Source: an uncultured Oscillospiraceae bacterium (GTDB lineage Bacteria; Bacillota; Clostridia; Oscillospirales; Oscillospiraceae). Taken from it: a stretch of DNA of 64,000 nt. A program made the translations under genes and the position numbers. Within the stretch, counting starts at the first letter, position 1. Every line of letters starts with the position of its first letter. The stretch covers positions 62,001-126,000 of the forward strand of contig CANQXK010000003.1 in NCBI GenBank assembly GCA_947627715.1, in the 5' to 3' direction. Shown one piece after another: positions 45,895 through 55,142 of the stretch. The notes below the pieces were generated by a model. It saw only the letters and a program-made list of their open reading frames with translations. It did no database searches and had not been told where the DNA came from.

Positions 45895-47637
45895 ATGACA
45901 GACAGGGACATCGAGCAGAGGCTGAGATCGGCCATTGACAACACGGCCCCCATGGGCCTGGACAGGCTCCTCTCCGACGTGGACATTCGGAAAGGAGAAA
46001 AGACCATGACAAACGAAAAAAGAACGCGCCGTTGGATCGGCCTTGCGGCCGCCTGCCTCGCCCTCGTCCTGCTGGCGGGCTTCGGCGGATTTTACTACGG
46101 ACATAACTACACCGTGGCCACCACGGTCTCCCTGGACGTGAACCCCAGCGTCCAGATGGAGGTCAGCCGCGCGGAGAAGGTCATCTCCTGCGCGGGCCTC
46201 AACGACGAGGGCCGGGAGATCCTCGCCTCCATGAACGGCGGGGCCGATTTGAAGGGGGCCAAGCTCAACGTGGCCGTCAACGCCGTGGTGGAGGCCATCG
46301 TCAACGCCGGGTATCTGGACAGCCTCAGCTCCGCCATCCTCATCTCCGTGGAGGACAACGATCTTGCCCGGGGCGAGCGCCTTCAGGCCCAGCTTGTGGC
46401 CGAGGTGGACGGCATCCTCCAGACCGCCGCCAACTCCGCCGGGGTCCTCAGCCAGTACATGACCGCCGACAAGGACCTCCAGGCCCAGGCCCAGAGCAGC
46501 AGCATCTCCAACGGCAAGGCCGCCCTGGTCAACCAGGTCGTCGCCCTGAACCTCTCCCTGGATTTTGCCAAGCTGGCCGAGCTCTCCGTTGAGGAGCTGC
46601 GGGACCTCATCCGCATCGGCGCGCCCGCCATGCCCATCGGGAAGGACGCCGCCGCCCTCGCCGCCGAGGAGTACGCTGGGGTCAATGTTCTCGACTCCTA
46701 TCTTGCCCAGTACACCGAGGTGGACCCGGAGCTGGACGACCTCACGCCCCACTATGACGTGGAGCTGAATTACAACGGCCGCGAGTACGACTATGAGATT
46801 GACGCCTTTACCGGCGAGGTCCTGCGGGGACTGAGCCGGATCGTAGTGGGTAACCCCGGCGAACCCCTCCCCGAAGGGCCGGCCCTCACCGCCGACGAGG
46901 CCTTCAACGCCGCCGCCGCGTATTTCGCGGCAAATCACCCGGAGCTTACGGGCAATTTCCTGAACATCAAGACGGAATACGACCGGGACGACGGTCACTA
47001 CGACGTGGAGTTCTGGTGCTCCGGCTGCGAGTTCGACTACGACGTGGACGGCCAGACCGGCGCGGTCCTCCGGGAGGAGACGGACTACCTCTGCACGCTC
47101 CCCACCGTTCCCGATACCCCCGCCCCGGAAACCACCCCCACCACGCCCACCACCCCCTCCACCCCCGCCCAGACCGACATCGGGGCGGATGCGGCCAAGG
47201 CCGCGGCCCTGGCCCGCGCCGGCCTTGCCGACGATTCCTCCGTCACCTGGCTTAAATGCCAGCGGGAGTACGACGACGGAAGGCTGGAGTACGAGATCGA
47301 GTTCTACGCCGGGACCACCGAATACGACGTCACCGTCCTGGCCGCCGACGGTACCGTCCTCAAATATGAGACGGAGAGGGCCAAATACAGCTCCGGCGGC
47401 GGAAACGCCGGCAGCGGGCAGTCCGGCGACGTGGGCGCGGACGCGGCCAGGACCGCGGCCCTGGCCCACGCGGGCCTCACTGAGAGCCAGGTCACGCGCC
47501 TTAAATGCGAGCGCGACTACGACGACGGCCGGATCGAGTACGAGGTCTCCTTCAAGTATAACGGCTATGAGTACGAGTATAAGCTGGACGCCGCCACCGG
47601 CTCCATCCTGGAGCACGAGCGCGACTGGGACGACTAA
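45895..47637 (+). CDS. RsgI-like anti-sigma factor with PepSY repeats
   Basis: 580 residues from ATG 45895 (AAGGAGAG at about -10). A cytoplasmic N-terminus (1-42) is followed by one membrane segment (WIGLAAACLALVLLAGFGGFYYG, about 43-65). Next comes an RsgI-type extracellular domain (VSLDVNPSVQMEVSRAEKVISCAGLNDEGREIL). Then follow a helical stalk and four PepSY-like repeats, each with a Y-D-V-E-x-x-Y-x-x-x-E-Y-D-Y-E-I-DA-x-T-G pattern (about 255-305, 330-385, 430-485, 525-575), separated by Thr/Pro and Gly/Ser linkers. It probably holds the preceding sigma factor at the membrane. Confidence 0.75.
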   Translation: MTDRDIEQRLRSAIDNTAPMGLDRLLSDVDIRKGEKTMTNEKRTRRWIGLAAACLALVLLAGFGGFYYGHNYTVATTVSLDVNPSVQMEVSRAEKVISCAGLNDEGREILASMNGGADLKGAKLNVAVNAVVEAIVNAGYLDSLSSAILISVEDNDLARGERLQAQLVAEVDGILQTAANSAGVLSQYMTADKDLQAQAQSSSISNGKAALVNQVVALNLSLDFAKLAELSVEELRDLIRIGAPAMPIGKDAAALAAEEYAGVNVLDSYLAQYTEVDPELDDLTPHYDVELNYNGREYDYEIDAFTGEVLRGLSRIVVGNPGEPLPEGPALTADEAFNAAAAYFAANHPELTGNFLNIKTEYDRDDGHYDVEFWCSGCEFDYDVDGQTGAVLREETDYLCTLPTVPDTPAPETTPTTPTTPSTPAQTDIGADAAKAAALARAGLADDSSVTWLKCQREYDDGRLEYEIEFYAGTTEYDVTVLAADGTVLKYETERAKYSSGGGNAGSGQSGDVGADAARTAALAHAGLTESQVTRLKCERDYDDGRIEYEVSFKYNGYEYEYKLDAATGSILEHERDWDD

Positions 47638-47656
47638 AAAACATCTTTTACCTATT

Positions 47657-47685
47657 GGCCGCCGCCCCCAAGGGCGGCGGCCTTT
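47657..47685 (+). terminator. Terminator after the anti-sigma gene
   Basis: GGCCGCCGCCC-ccaa-GGGCGGCGGCC followed by TTT; an 11-bp GC stem. Confidence 0.8.
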
Positions 47686-47741
47686 GCTGTCGAAAAAAGC
47701 CTGAACGGAAGAGCGGATCGGATGAAATCTGCCTTCGCCTC

Positions 47742-47770
47742 TTGCAATCGGTCCCGGTCCGTAGTATAAT
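47742..47770 (+). promoter_or_regulatory. Sigma-A promoter for the SCP2-like/aminotransferase pair
   Basis: TTGCAA (47742-47747), an exact 17-bp spacer and TATAAT (47765-47770), 37 bp before the start at 47808. Confidence 0.85.
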
Positions 47771-47807
47771 ACCCATATCTATGCGAATTTGCCAAGGAGG
47801 CGGTTTT

Positions 47808-48560
47808 ATGGACGAGAGGACCCTGGCCTTTATCAATCTCCACGCGGTCCTGGGCGGGCTTTCCAAGCTTTGCGAGCTGGACGGCGAATGTCAAAAGCTC
47901 ATCGAGGGCAAGGACATCGCCATCGGCATCACCGTCAAGGGCGGGCCGGAGGCGACGATCCGCTTCTCCGGCGGGGCCTGTACGGTGACGCCCGGCGTGG
48001 ACAAGTGCGACATCAAGCTTCCCTTTTCCTCCTGCAAAAAGTTCAACGGTCTCATCGACGGGACGGTGACGCCCATCCCCTCCAAGGGGTTCACGAAGAT
48101 CGGCTTTTTGCTCCACGAGTTTACGGCCCTGACGGACAAGCTCACGGCGTACCTCCGCCCGGCGGAGGGCGCGCTGGACGACCCGGAGTTCTTCCGCGTC
48201 AGCACCACCGTCATGTTCCACCTCATTCTGGACGCCATCGCCCAGATCGGCAACGAAGACAAGGTGGGCAGGGCCTCCGCCTCCTACATCGTCAACGGGG
48301 ACATCCGCATGGGCATCGAGGGCGGCCCGGAGGGATTCATCCACGCCCGCGACCACGTCCTCACCGCCGTCCACACCCCCTGCGAGCACCCCACAAGCTA
48401 CATGATCTTCGCCTCCATGCGGGACGCCCGCGACCTCTTCGACGGCAAGGTCAACGGCGTGGTGTGCGTCGGGACCGGCAAGGTGCGCATGGGCGGCATG
48501 ATCTCCATGGTGGACAATGTGAACAGGATCCTGGACCGCGTGTCCATGTATCTGGCGTGA
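47808..48560 (+). CDS. SCP2-sterol-transfer-like domain protein
   Basis: 250 residues from ATG 47808 behind CCAAGGAGG. The N-terminal half (ITVKGGPEATIRFSGGACTVTPGVDKCDIKLPFSSCKKFNGLIDGTVTPIPSKGF) looks like the lipid-binding SCP2 fold. The C-terminal half repeats a similar theme (ASYIVNGDIRMGIEGGPEGF, MIFASMRDARDLFDGKVNGVVCVGTGKVRMGGMISMVDNVNRIL). It is cotranscribed with a class III aminotransferase; the shared pathway is unknown. Confidence 0.6.
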   Translation: MDERTLAFINLHAVLGGLSKLCELDGECQKLIEGKDIAIGITVKGGPEATIRFSGGACTVTPGVDKCDIKLPFSSCKKFNGLIDGTVTPIPSKGFTKIGFLLHEFTALTDKLTAYLRPAEGALDDPEFFRVSTTVMFHLILDAIAQIGNEDKVGRASASYIVNGDIRMGIEGGPEGFIHARDHVLTAVHTPCEHPTSYMIFASMRDARDLFDGKVNGVVCVGTGKVRMGGMISMVDNVNRILDRVSMYLA

Positions 48561-48569
48561 GGTGACAGT

Positions 48570-49820
48570 ATGAGAAAGGTTTACGAGTACCCCAAATCCA
48601 GGGCCGCCTTTGAGCGCGCCTGCAAGCTGATCCCCTCCGGCATCTACGGCCACCAGGGCCCCGCCGAGGGCTGCTACGTCCCCGTGGAGGCGTTTCCCCT
48701 CTACTCCAGCCGCGCCCAGGGGAGCTACCTCTGGGATCTGGACGGCAACAAATTCATCGACTACATGGCCGCCTACGGCCCCAACGTCTTAGGCTACAAC
48801 GACCCGGACGTGGACGAGGCCGCGGCGCGTCAGCGGGCCATCTCCGACTGCACCACCCTCCCGAACCCCGTGATGGTGGACTTCGCGGACCTCTTAGTGG
48901 AGACGGTGGCCTGTGCCGACTGGGCCTTCTTTGCCAAAAACGGCAACGATGTCACCACCTGCGCCGTGATGACCGCCCGCGCCTACACCCACCGCAAGAA
49001 GATCGTCTTTTTCAAGGGCTACTACCACGGCGTCTCCCCCTGGACCCAGAAGATCGACTACGCCGGGATTTTGGAGGAGGACGTTCAAAACAACCTCTAC
49101 GTCACCTGGAACGACTTTGACGAGCTTCAGGAGGTTTTTGAGAAGAACAAGGGCCAGATCGCCTGCGTCATCGCCCAGCCCTATATGCACGGGAATTTCG
49201 CCGACAACGAGCTTCCCGCCGAGGGCTTCTGGAAGAAAGTCCGAAAGCTGTGCGACGACACGGGCACCGTGCTCATTATCGACGACGTGCGCGCCGGGTT
49301 CCGGCTGGACATCGCCGGGTCCGACCACTACTTCGGTTTCAAGGCGGACCTCATCTGCTTCTGCAAGGCCCTGGCCAACGGCTACAACGTCTCCGCCCTG
49401 TGCGGACGCGACTTCCTGAAAAACGCCGTGTCCTCCCTGAGCTTCACCGGCTCTTACTGGATGAGCGCCGTGCCCTTTGCCGCCGGCATCGCCTGTATCC
49501 AGAAGATGAAGCGCCTTAACTGCCCCCAGCTTCTCATCGACAAGGGCACCAAACTGAAAAACGGCCTTATCGCCACGGCCCTCAAGTACGGCTATGACCT
49601 GCACGTCTCCGGCGTGCCCAGCCTCTTCTATCTGCGCATCGCCGACGACCCCACGCTGATGCTCCATCAGGAGTGGATCGCCGAGTGCGTCAAGCGCGGC
49701 GTGTTCTTCACTAACCACCACAACCACTTCATCAACGCCTCCCTCACCGACGAGGACATCGAGGACACCCTTGAGATCGCGGACGAGGCGTTCATGGTGG
49801 TAAAAGACCGGCACTCTTGA
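48570..49820 (+). CDS. Class III PLP-dependent aminotransferase (glutamate-1-semialdehyde-aminomutase-like)
   Basis: 416 residues. It has LIPSGIYGHQGP, the substrate loop, TCAVMTARAYTHRKKIVFFKGYYHGVSPW, LIIDDVRAGFRLDIAGSDHYFGFKADLICFCKALANGY (Asp binding the PLP ring nitrogen and the Schiff-base Lys) and FTGSYWMSAVPFAAGIACI. It is closest to the GSA-aminomutase-like branch. No other heme genes are near, so it is probably an aminotransferase or aminomutase of a secondary pathway. Confidence 0.8.
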   Translation: MRKVYEYPKSRAAFERACKLIPSGIYGHQGPAEGCYVPVEAFPLYSSRAQGSYLWDLDGNKFIDYMAAYGPNVLGYNDPDVDEAAARQRAISDCTTLPNPVMVDFADLLVETVACADWAFFAKNGNDVTTCAVMTARAYTHRKKIVFFKGYYHGVSPWTQKIDYAGILEEDVQNNLYVTWNDFDELQEVFEKNKGQIACVIAQPYMHGNFADNELPAEGFWKKVRKLCDDTGTVLIIDDVRAGFRLDIAGSDHYFGFKADLICFCKALANGYNVSALCGRDFLKNAVSSLSFTGSYWMSAVPFAAGIACIQKMKRLNCPQLLIDKGTKLKNGLIATALKYGYDLHVSGVPSLFYLRIADDPTLMLHQEWIAECVKRGVFFTNHHNHFINASLTDEDIEDTLEIADEAFMVVKDRHS

Positions 49821-49877
49821 AAAATGGGGGAGGACCGCCCATAAGCGGCCCTCCCTGTGACCCCCTGGAGAGGTTTT

Positions 49878-51155
49878 ATGAAATTCCTTTTAAAAAATCT
49901 CAACGTCTATTATGACCGCGCCTTTCAGAAGGCGGACATCTTGATAGTTGATGGCAACGTTGCCGCCATAGGCTCCGGCCTTTTCGTTGGCGGTGACGCT
50001 GCCGTTTTTGATTTTCACGGCGCGCACGCCCTCCCCGGCCTTGCCGACCCCCACGTCCATCTGCGGGAGCCGGGCTTTGCCTGCAAGGAGACCGTCCGCA
50101 CCGGGACGCTGGCGGCGGCCCGCGGCGGGTATACGGCGGTGTGTGCCATGCCGAATCTGAAGCCCGTGCCGGACACGTTAGAGCACCTGAACGTCCAGCG
50201 GGAGCTCATCGAGCGGGACGCCGCCGTGGCCGTGCGCCCCTACGGGGCCATCACCGCCGAGGAGCGGGGCGAGGCGCTTTCGGACATGGAGGCGCTGGCC
50301 CCCCATGTGGCCGGGTTTTCCGACGACGGGAAGGGCGTGCAGTCCGAGGCGCTGATGCGGGCGGCCATGGAGAAGGCCCGCCGCCTCGGAAAGCCCATCG
50401 TGGCCCACGCCGAGGACGAGAGCCTTCTCAAAAAGGGCTGGGCCGTCCACGACGGCGGCTACGCCCGCGCCCACGGCCTTGTGGGCAACCCCTCCGAGAG
50501 CGAGTGGCGGCAGGTGGAGCGGGACCTGGAGCTGGTGCGGGAGACGGGGTGCGCCTACCACGTCTGCCACGTCTCCGCCAAAGAGACCGTGGGCCTTGTG
50601 CGCCTTGCCAAAGGCGAGGGGCTGGACGTGACCTGCGAGACCGCCCCCCACTACCTGACGCTGACGGACGCGGACCTTCAGGACTCCGGGCGCTTCCGCA
50701 TGAACCCGCCCATACGGTCGGCTGAGGACCGGGACGCCCTCATCGAGGGCGTCTGCGACGGCACGGTGGACATGATCGCCACAGACCACGCGCCCCACAC
50801 CAAAGAGGAGAAGGCCGGGGGCCTTGCCCACAGCCTCAACGGCATCGTGGGTCTGGAGTGCGCCTTCCCGGTGCTCTATACAAAGCTGGTTTTGGGCCGG
50901 ATTACCAGCCTTGAGCGGCTTATCGAGATGATGAGCGCCGCCCCGGCCCGGCGCTTCGGCCTCCCCGGCGGTGCCATCCGGCCGGGAGAACCTGCCAATA
51001 TTGCGGTGTTCGACCTGGACCGGGAGTTTGCCATAGACCCGGCGGAATTTGCCTCCCTGGGCCGCGCCACCCCCTTTGAGGGCTGGCGGGTGCGGGGGCG
51101 GTGCCTTATGACCGTATCCGGCGGGAAAATCGTATGGAGGGATGACAATGATTGA
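49878..51155 (+). CDS. pyrC: Dihydroorotase PyrC
   Basis: 425 residues from ATG 49878. Metal-binding motif PHVHLREPG (about 53-61), MPNLKPVPDT, HAEDESLL (later His), CHVSAKETV, and ATDHAPHTKEEKA with the catalytic Asp. It closes the pyrimidine ring from carbamoyl-aspartate. It overlaps pyrK by 8 bp and begins the pyrC-K-D-F operon. Confidence 0.94.
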   Translation: MKFLLKNLNVYYDRAFQKADILIVDGNVAAIGSGLFVGGDAAVFDFHGAHALPGLADPHVHLREPGFACKETVRTGTLAAARGGYTAVCAMPNLKPVPDTLEHLNVQRELIERDAAVAVRPYGAITAEERGEALSDMEALAPHVAGFSDDGKGVQSEALMRAAMEKARRLGKPIVAHAEDESLLKKGWAVHDGGYARAHGLVGNPSESEWRQVERDLELVRETGCAYHVCHVSAKETVGLVRLAKGEGLDVTCETAPHYLTLTDADLQDSGRFRMNPPIRSAEDRDALIEGVCDGTVDMIATDHAPHTKEEKAGGLAHSLNGIVGLECAFPVLYTKLVLGRITSLERLIEMMSAAPARRFGLPGGAIRPGEPANIAVFDLDREFAIDPAEFASLGRATPFEGWRVRGRCLMTVSGGKIVWRDDND

Positions 51156-51873
51156 CACGGTCTTTACCGTCCTCAGCAACAGCCCCATCGCCCAAAACAC
51201 CTTTGAAATGGTCCTCTCCGGCGACACGGAGGGTATCCGGCCCGGACAGTTTGTAAATTTGAAGCTTCCGGGGTACTATCTCAGGCGGCCCATCTCCGTG
51301 TGCGATCATGGGCCGGGGAGCCTCACCCTGGTCTACAAGGTGGTGGGCCACGGGACGGAGCTTATGGCCTCCCTCGAAAAGGGCGCGGCGCTGGACGCCC
51401 TCACCGGCCTTGGAAACGGCTACGACACGTCCCTGCCCGGCGAAAAGCCCCTGCTCATCGGCGGCGGCGCGGGCGTCCCGCCCCTCTACGCCCTGGCAAA
51501 AAAGCTCCTGGCGGAGGGGAAGCGTCCCGCCGCCATCCTGGGCTTCAACACGAAGAGCGAGGTCTTTTACGAGGACAAATTCCGCGCCCTGGGGCTGGAG
51601 ACCTTTGTCGCCACCGCCGACGGGTCTTACGGGATCCGTGGGTTTGTGACAGACGCCATGGACGTGGAGTACACCTATTTTTATACTTGCGGCCCGGAAC
51701 CCATGCTGAAGGCGGTCTACGAAAAATCCCGTACCTCCGGGCAGTTCAGCTTCGAGGAGCGCATGGGCTGCGGCTTCGGGGCCTGCATGGGATGTACCTG
51801 CAAGACGAAAACCGGCTACAAGCGCGTCTGCAAGGACGGGCCGGTGTTGACAAAGGAGGAGATCGTATGGTGA
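51148..51873 (+). CDS. pyrK: Dihydroorotate dehydrogenase electron-transfer subunit PyrK
   Basis: 241 residues from ATG 51148 (GGAGGG at the right spacing; 51142 is too close). FAD domain RRPISVCDHGPGSLTLVYKVVGHGTELM, nucleotide-binding LLIGGGAGVPPLYALAKKLL, and a C-terminal [2Fe-2S] site MGCGFGACMGCTCKT ... RVCKDGPV. It transfers electrons from PyrD to NAD. It overlaps pyrC and pyrD. Confidence 0.95.
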   Translation: MIDTVFTVLSNSPIAQNTFEMVLSGDTEGIRPGQFVNLKLPGYYLRRPISVCDHGPGSLTLVYKVVGHGTELMASLEKGAALDALTGLGNGYDTSLPGEKPLLIGGGAGVPPLYALAKKLLAEGKRPAAILGFNTKSEVFYEDKFRALGLETFVATADGSYGIRGFVTDAMDVEYTYFYTCGPEPMLKAVYEKSRTSGQFSFEERMGCGFGACMGCTCKTKTGYKRVCKDGPVLTKEEIVW

Positions 51874-52784
51874 ATACGTCCGTCACCCTCTCAGGGCTGA
51901 CCCTCTCCAACCCCGTGATCCCCGCCAGCGGCACCTTCGGCTACGGGTACGAGTTTGCGGAAATTTACGACATCAACTGCCTCGGCTCCTTCTCCTTCAA
52001 GGGCACCACCCGCGAGCCGCGCTTTGGCAACGAGCCGCCCCGCATCGCGGAGGCCCCCTCCGGGATGCTCAACGCCGTGGGCCTTCAAAATCCCGGCATC
52101 GACAAGGTGATCTCGGAAGAGCTTCCCAAATTGCGAAAGGTCTTTCACAAGCCGGTCGTCGCCAACATCAGCGGCTTTTCCATTGATGAATATGTGGAAT
52201 GCTGCGGGCGCATCGATAAAGAGGAGGGTGTGGGCCTCGTCGAGGTGAACATCTCCTGCCCCAACGTCCACAACGGCGGCATGAGCTTCGGGACAAGCCC
52301 TGAGTCCGCCGCCCAGGTCACAAGGGCCGTGAAGGCCGTGACGCGCAAGCCCGTCTATATGAAGCTCTCCCCCAACGTCACGGACATCGCCGCCATCGCC
52401 CGCGCCTGTGAGGACGCGGGGGCCGACGGCATCAGCCTCATCAACACGCTGATGGGGATGCGGATCGATTTGAAACGCCGCGCCCCGGTGATCCGCAACG
52501 TCACAGGGGGCCTCTCCGGCCCCGCCGTGTTCCCGGTGGCCCTTCGGATGGTCTGGCAGGTCTATGAGGCGGTCAACATCCCCATCATCGGCATGGGCGG
52601 GATCACAACGGCGGAGGACGTGATGGAAATGATGCTGGCCGGAGCCGCGGCGGTGGAGGTGGGCGCCGCCAACTTAGTGGACCCCTTCGCCTCGAAGAAG
52701 ATCGTGGAGGCCCTGCCCGCCGTCATGGAAAAATATCATATCGAAAATCTCACAGACATTATTGGAGGTGCGCATCATGGGTAA
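51867..52784 (+). CDS. pyrD: Dihydroorotate dehydrogenase B, catalytic subunit PyrD
   Basis: 305 residues. Class 1B features: [30 protein letters not shown], the active-site Cys in [14 protein letters not shown], and FMN-binding [27 protein letters not shown]. It works as a complex with PyrK. Confidence 0.96.
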   Translation: MVNTSVTLSGLTLSNPVIPASGTFGYGYEFAEIYDINCLGSFSFKGTTREPRFGNEPPRIAEAPSGMLNAVGLQNPGIDKVISEELPKLRKVFHKPVVANISGFSIDEYVECCGRIDKEEGVGLVEVNISCPNVHNGGMSFGTSPESAAQVTRAVKAVTRKPVYMKLSPNVTDIAAIARACEDAGADGISLINTLMGMRIDLKRRAPVIRNVTGGLSGPAVFPVALRMVWQVYEAVNIPIIGMGGITTAEDVMEMMLAGAAAVEVGAANLVDPFASKKIVEALPAVMEKYHIENLTDIIGGAHHG

Positions 52785-53475
52785 GGACGTCATCGTGGCC
52801 TGCGACTTCGCCAGCGCCCGGCAGACAATGGAATTTCTGGACAAATTCGGCTCGGCCCGGCCCTTTGTGAAGATCGGCATGGAGCTTTATTACGCCGAGG
52901 GGCCGGACGTCGTGCGGAGGATCAAGGAGCGGGGCCACAAAATTTTCCTGGACCTGAAGCTCCACGACATCCCCAACACCGTCAAGAAGGCCATGGCGGT
53001 CCTCGCCGGCCTCAATGTGGATATGACGAACCTCCACGCCGGCGGAGGGGTGGAGATGATGAAGTACGCCTTGGAGGGCCTGACGCGCCCGGACGGCACC
53101 CGGCCCCTTCTCATCGCCGTCACCATGCTCACCAGCATATCTCAGGAGGTCATGACAAACGAGCTGGGCATCGGCGGCCGGCTGCCCGATACCGTCATTC
53201 GCTACGCCAAAAACGCCGCCTCCGCCGGGCTGGACGGGGTGGTCTGCTCGCCCTTGGAGGCCCAGGTGGTCCATGAAAACTGCGGCGCGGGCTTTGTCAC
53301 CGTCACCCCCGGCGTGCGCTTTGCCGGCGGGGACGCGGGGGACCAGAAGCGCGTCATGACCCCCGCCGAGGCAAGACGCATCGGCTCCGACTATATCGTG
53401 GTGGGCCGGCCCATCACCGCCGCCCCCGACCCGGAGGAGGCGTACCTTCGCTGCGTCCACGACTTCGTGGGCTGA
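52777..53475 (+). CDS. pyrF: Orotidine 5'-phosphate decarboxylase PyrF
   Basis: 232 residues from ATG 52777 (GGAGGT upstream). The catalytic motif [13 protein letters not shown] (about 60-72) and the C-terminal phosphate loop [21 protein letters not shown] ... DYIVVGRPI are intact. It performs the last step to UMP. It overlaps pyrD by 8 bp. It is the last gene before the AT-rich island. Confidence 0.96.
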   Translation: MGKDVIVACDFASARQTMEFLDKFGSARPFVKIGMELYYAEGPDVVRRIKERGHKIFLDLKLHDIPNTVKKAMAVLAGLNVDMTNLHAGGGVEMMKYALEGLTRPDGTRPLLIAVTMLTSISQEVMTNELGIGGRLPDTVIRYAKNAASAGLDGVVCSPLEAQVVHENCGAGFVTVTPGVRFAGGDAGDQKRVMTPAEARRIGSDYIVVGRPITAAPDPEEAYLRCVHDFVG

Positions 53476-53546
53476 CACCTTGACAATTTCGTGCCCCATC
53501 TCAGACAGCAGAGAAGAAAAAACGCAAAAAGCAATCCATAATTGCC

Positions 53547-53583
53547 TTGACGTAAACTGCTTGCGGTTTACGTCAGATGCTTT
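53547..53583 (+). repeat. Inverted repeat at the left edge of the AT-rich island
   Basis: TGACGTAAAC-tgcttgcg-GTTTACGTCA followed by GATGCTTTTT. It may be the pyr operon terminator or the operator of the regulator at 53610. Confidence 0.6.
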
Positions 53584-53609
53584 TTATCCTAAAATGGAGG
53601 TATAAAAAG

Positions 53610-54080
53610 ATGAAATTGGCAGAAAAGCTGATTTATTTGAGAAAAGAAAAAGGGTTGTCCCAGCTAACCTTGGCAGGGATGATGAACGTGTCTCGGCAGG
53701 CTATATCCAGGTGGGAGACAGGCGTGGCGGTTCCCTCTTCCGAAAACTTAATATATTTGGGCAACCTTTATGGTGTGTCGTTAGATTACCTGTTTAACGA
53801 CAATGAGGATGAGCCGGTCCAAAAGGACATGAATCTGGATAAGGCGGAGGATATGCCGGGCATGGGTTCGGATTTAGCGGATGAAAGAAGGGATAAGCGG
53901 AAGAATACAAAATGGGCGTTTATTGCCGTGGCCTTGTTAGCGTTAATAGAGGCAATCTACATTGTTGCGACCGTTGACGATGAGAGCGATGTTGTTTCCG
54001 TAAATGATGTCCCCAAAAAAGTGGTGGAGATAGAGGAGGGGATGGAATTTGACTTGGAATGGTTTCCTGGGGGTGAGTAA
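53610..54080 (+). CDS. XRE-family regulator with a membrane segment
   Basis: 156 residues. N-terminal HTH (LAEKLIYLRKEKGLSQLTLAGMMNVSRQAISRWETGVAVPSSENLIYLGNLYGVSLDYLF, about 2-61), an acidic linker, one membrane helix (WAFIAVALLALIEAIYIVATV, about 105-125) and an extracellular tail (ESDVVSVNDVPKKVVEIEEGMEFDLEWFPGGE). It is the first gene of an AT-rich four-gene island and its probable regulator, perhaps sensing an outside signal through the tail. Confidence 0.8.
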   Translation: MKLAEKLIYLRKEKGLSQLTLAGMMNVSRQAISRWETGVAVPSSENLIYLGNLYGVSLDYLFNDNEDEPVQKDMNLDKAEDMPGMGSDLADERRDKRKNTKWAFIAVALLALIEAIYIVATVDDESDVVSVNDVPKKVVEIEEGMEFDLEWFPGGE

Positions 54081-54083
54081 AAA

Positions 54084-54488
54084 TTGAAAGGAAAGAAGCT
54101 TTTTTCTTTGCTGTTGGTTTTTTCTGTTTGCTTAAGCAATCTTAGCATAACCGCAATGGGAGTTGTTGTAGAGCCACAAACTGATGTGATGATTTTTCGC
54201 GCTACAGGACGGTTTAATATGGATGTTCCCGGAGGAACGACCATAAAAGCCAGTGAAAGTTTTTCACTGGAGGCAGGAGAGGAGGTAACAATAAAAGCGT
54301 CATATACGCCTTTTTCTGCAAGTGTAGATTTTGGTTTAATTATGCCAGACGGATATTTTCATTACATCAATGTTAATGGCGGAAGCTTCGACAAGACATT
54401 TAAGGTTGAAGAAAGAGGATATTATACGTTTGCCGTGAAGAACAATTCATCCGAAACAATCAGCGTATCCGGGTATGTAAACTACTAA
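54084..54488 (+). CDS. Small secreted protein of the AT-rich island
   Basis: 134 residues from TTG 54084 behind GGGGTGAG. Signal peptide MKGKKLFSLLLVFSVCLSNL and on to about residue 26; the mature part is beta-rich (GRFNMDVPGGTTIKASESFSLEAGEEVTIKASYTPFSASVDFGLIMPDGYFHYINVNGGSFDKTFKVEERGYYTFAVKNNSSETISVSGYVNY), resembling small extracellular beta-sandwich proteins. No known function. Confidence 0.6.
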   Translation: MKGKKLFSLLLVFSVCLSNLSITAMGVVVEPQTDVMIFRATGRFNMDVPGGTTIKASESFSLEAGEEVTIKASYTPFSASVDFGLIMPDGYFHYINVNGGSFDKTFKVEERGYYTFAVKNNSSETISVSGYVNY

Positions 54489-54533
54489 ATAGAAGATGAT
54501 TTTCGATTCTCAAATGGTCGAGGTGAGATGGTC

Positions 54534-55130
54534 ATGAAAAAGGTCATGTTATACGTTATGTTATGTGTAATGGTTCTTCTTCTCATGGCGTGTTCTAATC
54601 AAGCAAAAGAATTGCCTATTCCAGACTCCGCAATTTTTGGATATGAGGGAGAAACGGAAATAGTATTTAGAGAAGCATGTTCGTATTACAATGAAAATAA
54701 AGAAGACAATCAAATTTTTTTGCCGATTGTAGAGGTTTTAGGTTCATATAAGGAAGAAGAGGTAACAAAAATCGTTTCCTGCGTAATGGTAACGGAATTG
54801 GTTCTTGAGGGAGAAAATTTAACTGTAAAAAATCCTAAGTATTATCCAGTGGTAACAGATATAAAATACCGAGATGAAGAATATGACTTAATAAAATTTA
54901 ATTCGGCAGAGGACATTCTGGAAGAAGCTGAAGCATCCTTCCCAGATGTTTTTGCACTGATTTGCGGGCCTCTTGAACAGGTTAAGCAAGACATAGAGTC
55001 ATCAACCCTTGCTCTATCAGAATTAGGTGAAGAGCTTACCCGGCAAAGGGAATATGTTGAATGGGCAAATGTAGATGTCTCTACTGTAAATAATGAATAT
55101 AGCTTTGAAGAGTATTTTGAAATTACGTAA
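54534..55130 (+). CDS. Putative lipoprotein of the AT-rich island
   Basis: 198 residues from ATG 54534 (a second ATG at 54528 is possible; GAGGTGAG upstream). Lipobox LLLMAC with Cys at about residue 20. The mature part is acidic and not recognised. It lies between the secreted protein and the amidase-like gene, all in one direction. Confidence 0.6.
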   Translation: MKKVMLYVMLCVMVLLLMACSNQAKELPIPDSAIFGYEGETEIVFREACSYYNENKEDNQIFLPIVEVLGSYKEEEVTKIVSCVMVTELVLEGENLTVKNPKYYPVVTDIKYRDEEYDLIKFNSAEDILEEAEASFPDVFALICGPLEQVKQDIESSTLALSELGEELTRQREYVEWANVDVSTVNNEYSFEEYFEIT

Positions 55131-55142
55131 TAGGGGGGTATT

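Noticed and set aside
45553..47616. 687-codon minus-strand frame across the sigma/anti-sigma pair
   Set aside because: Gly/Val-rich antisense shadow of the RsgI-like gene.
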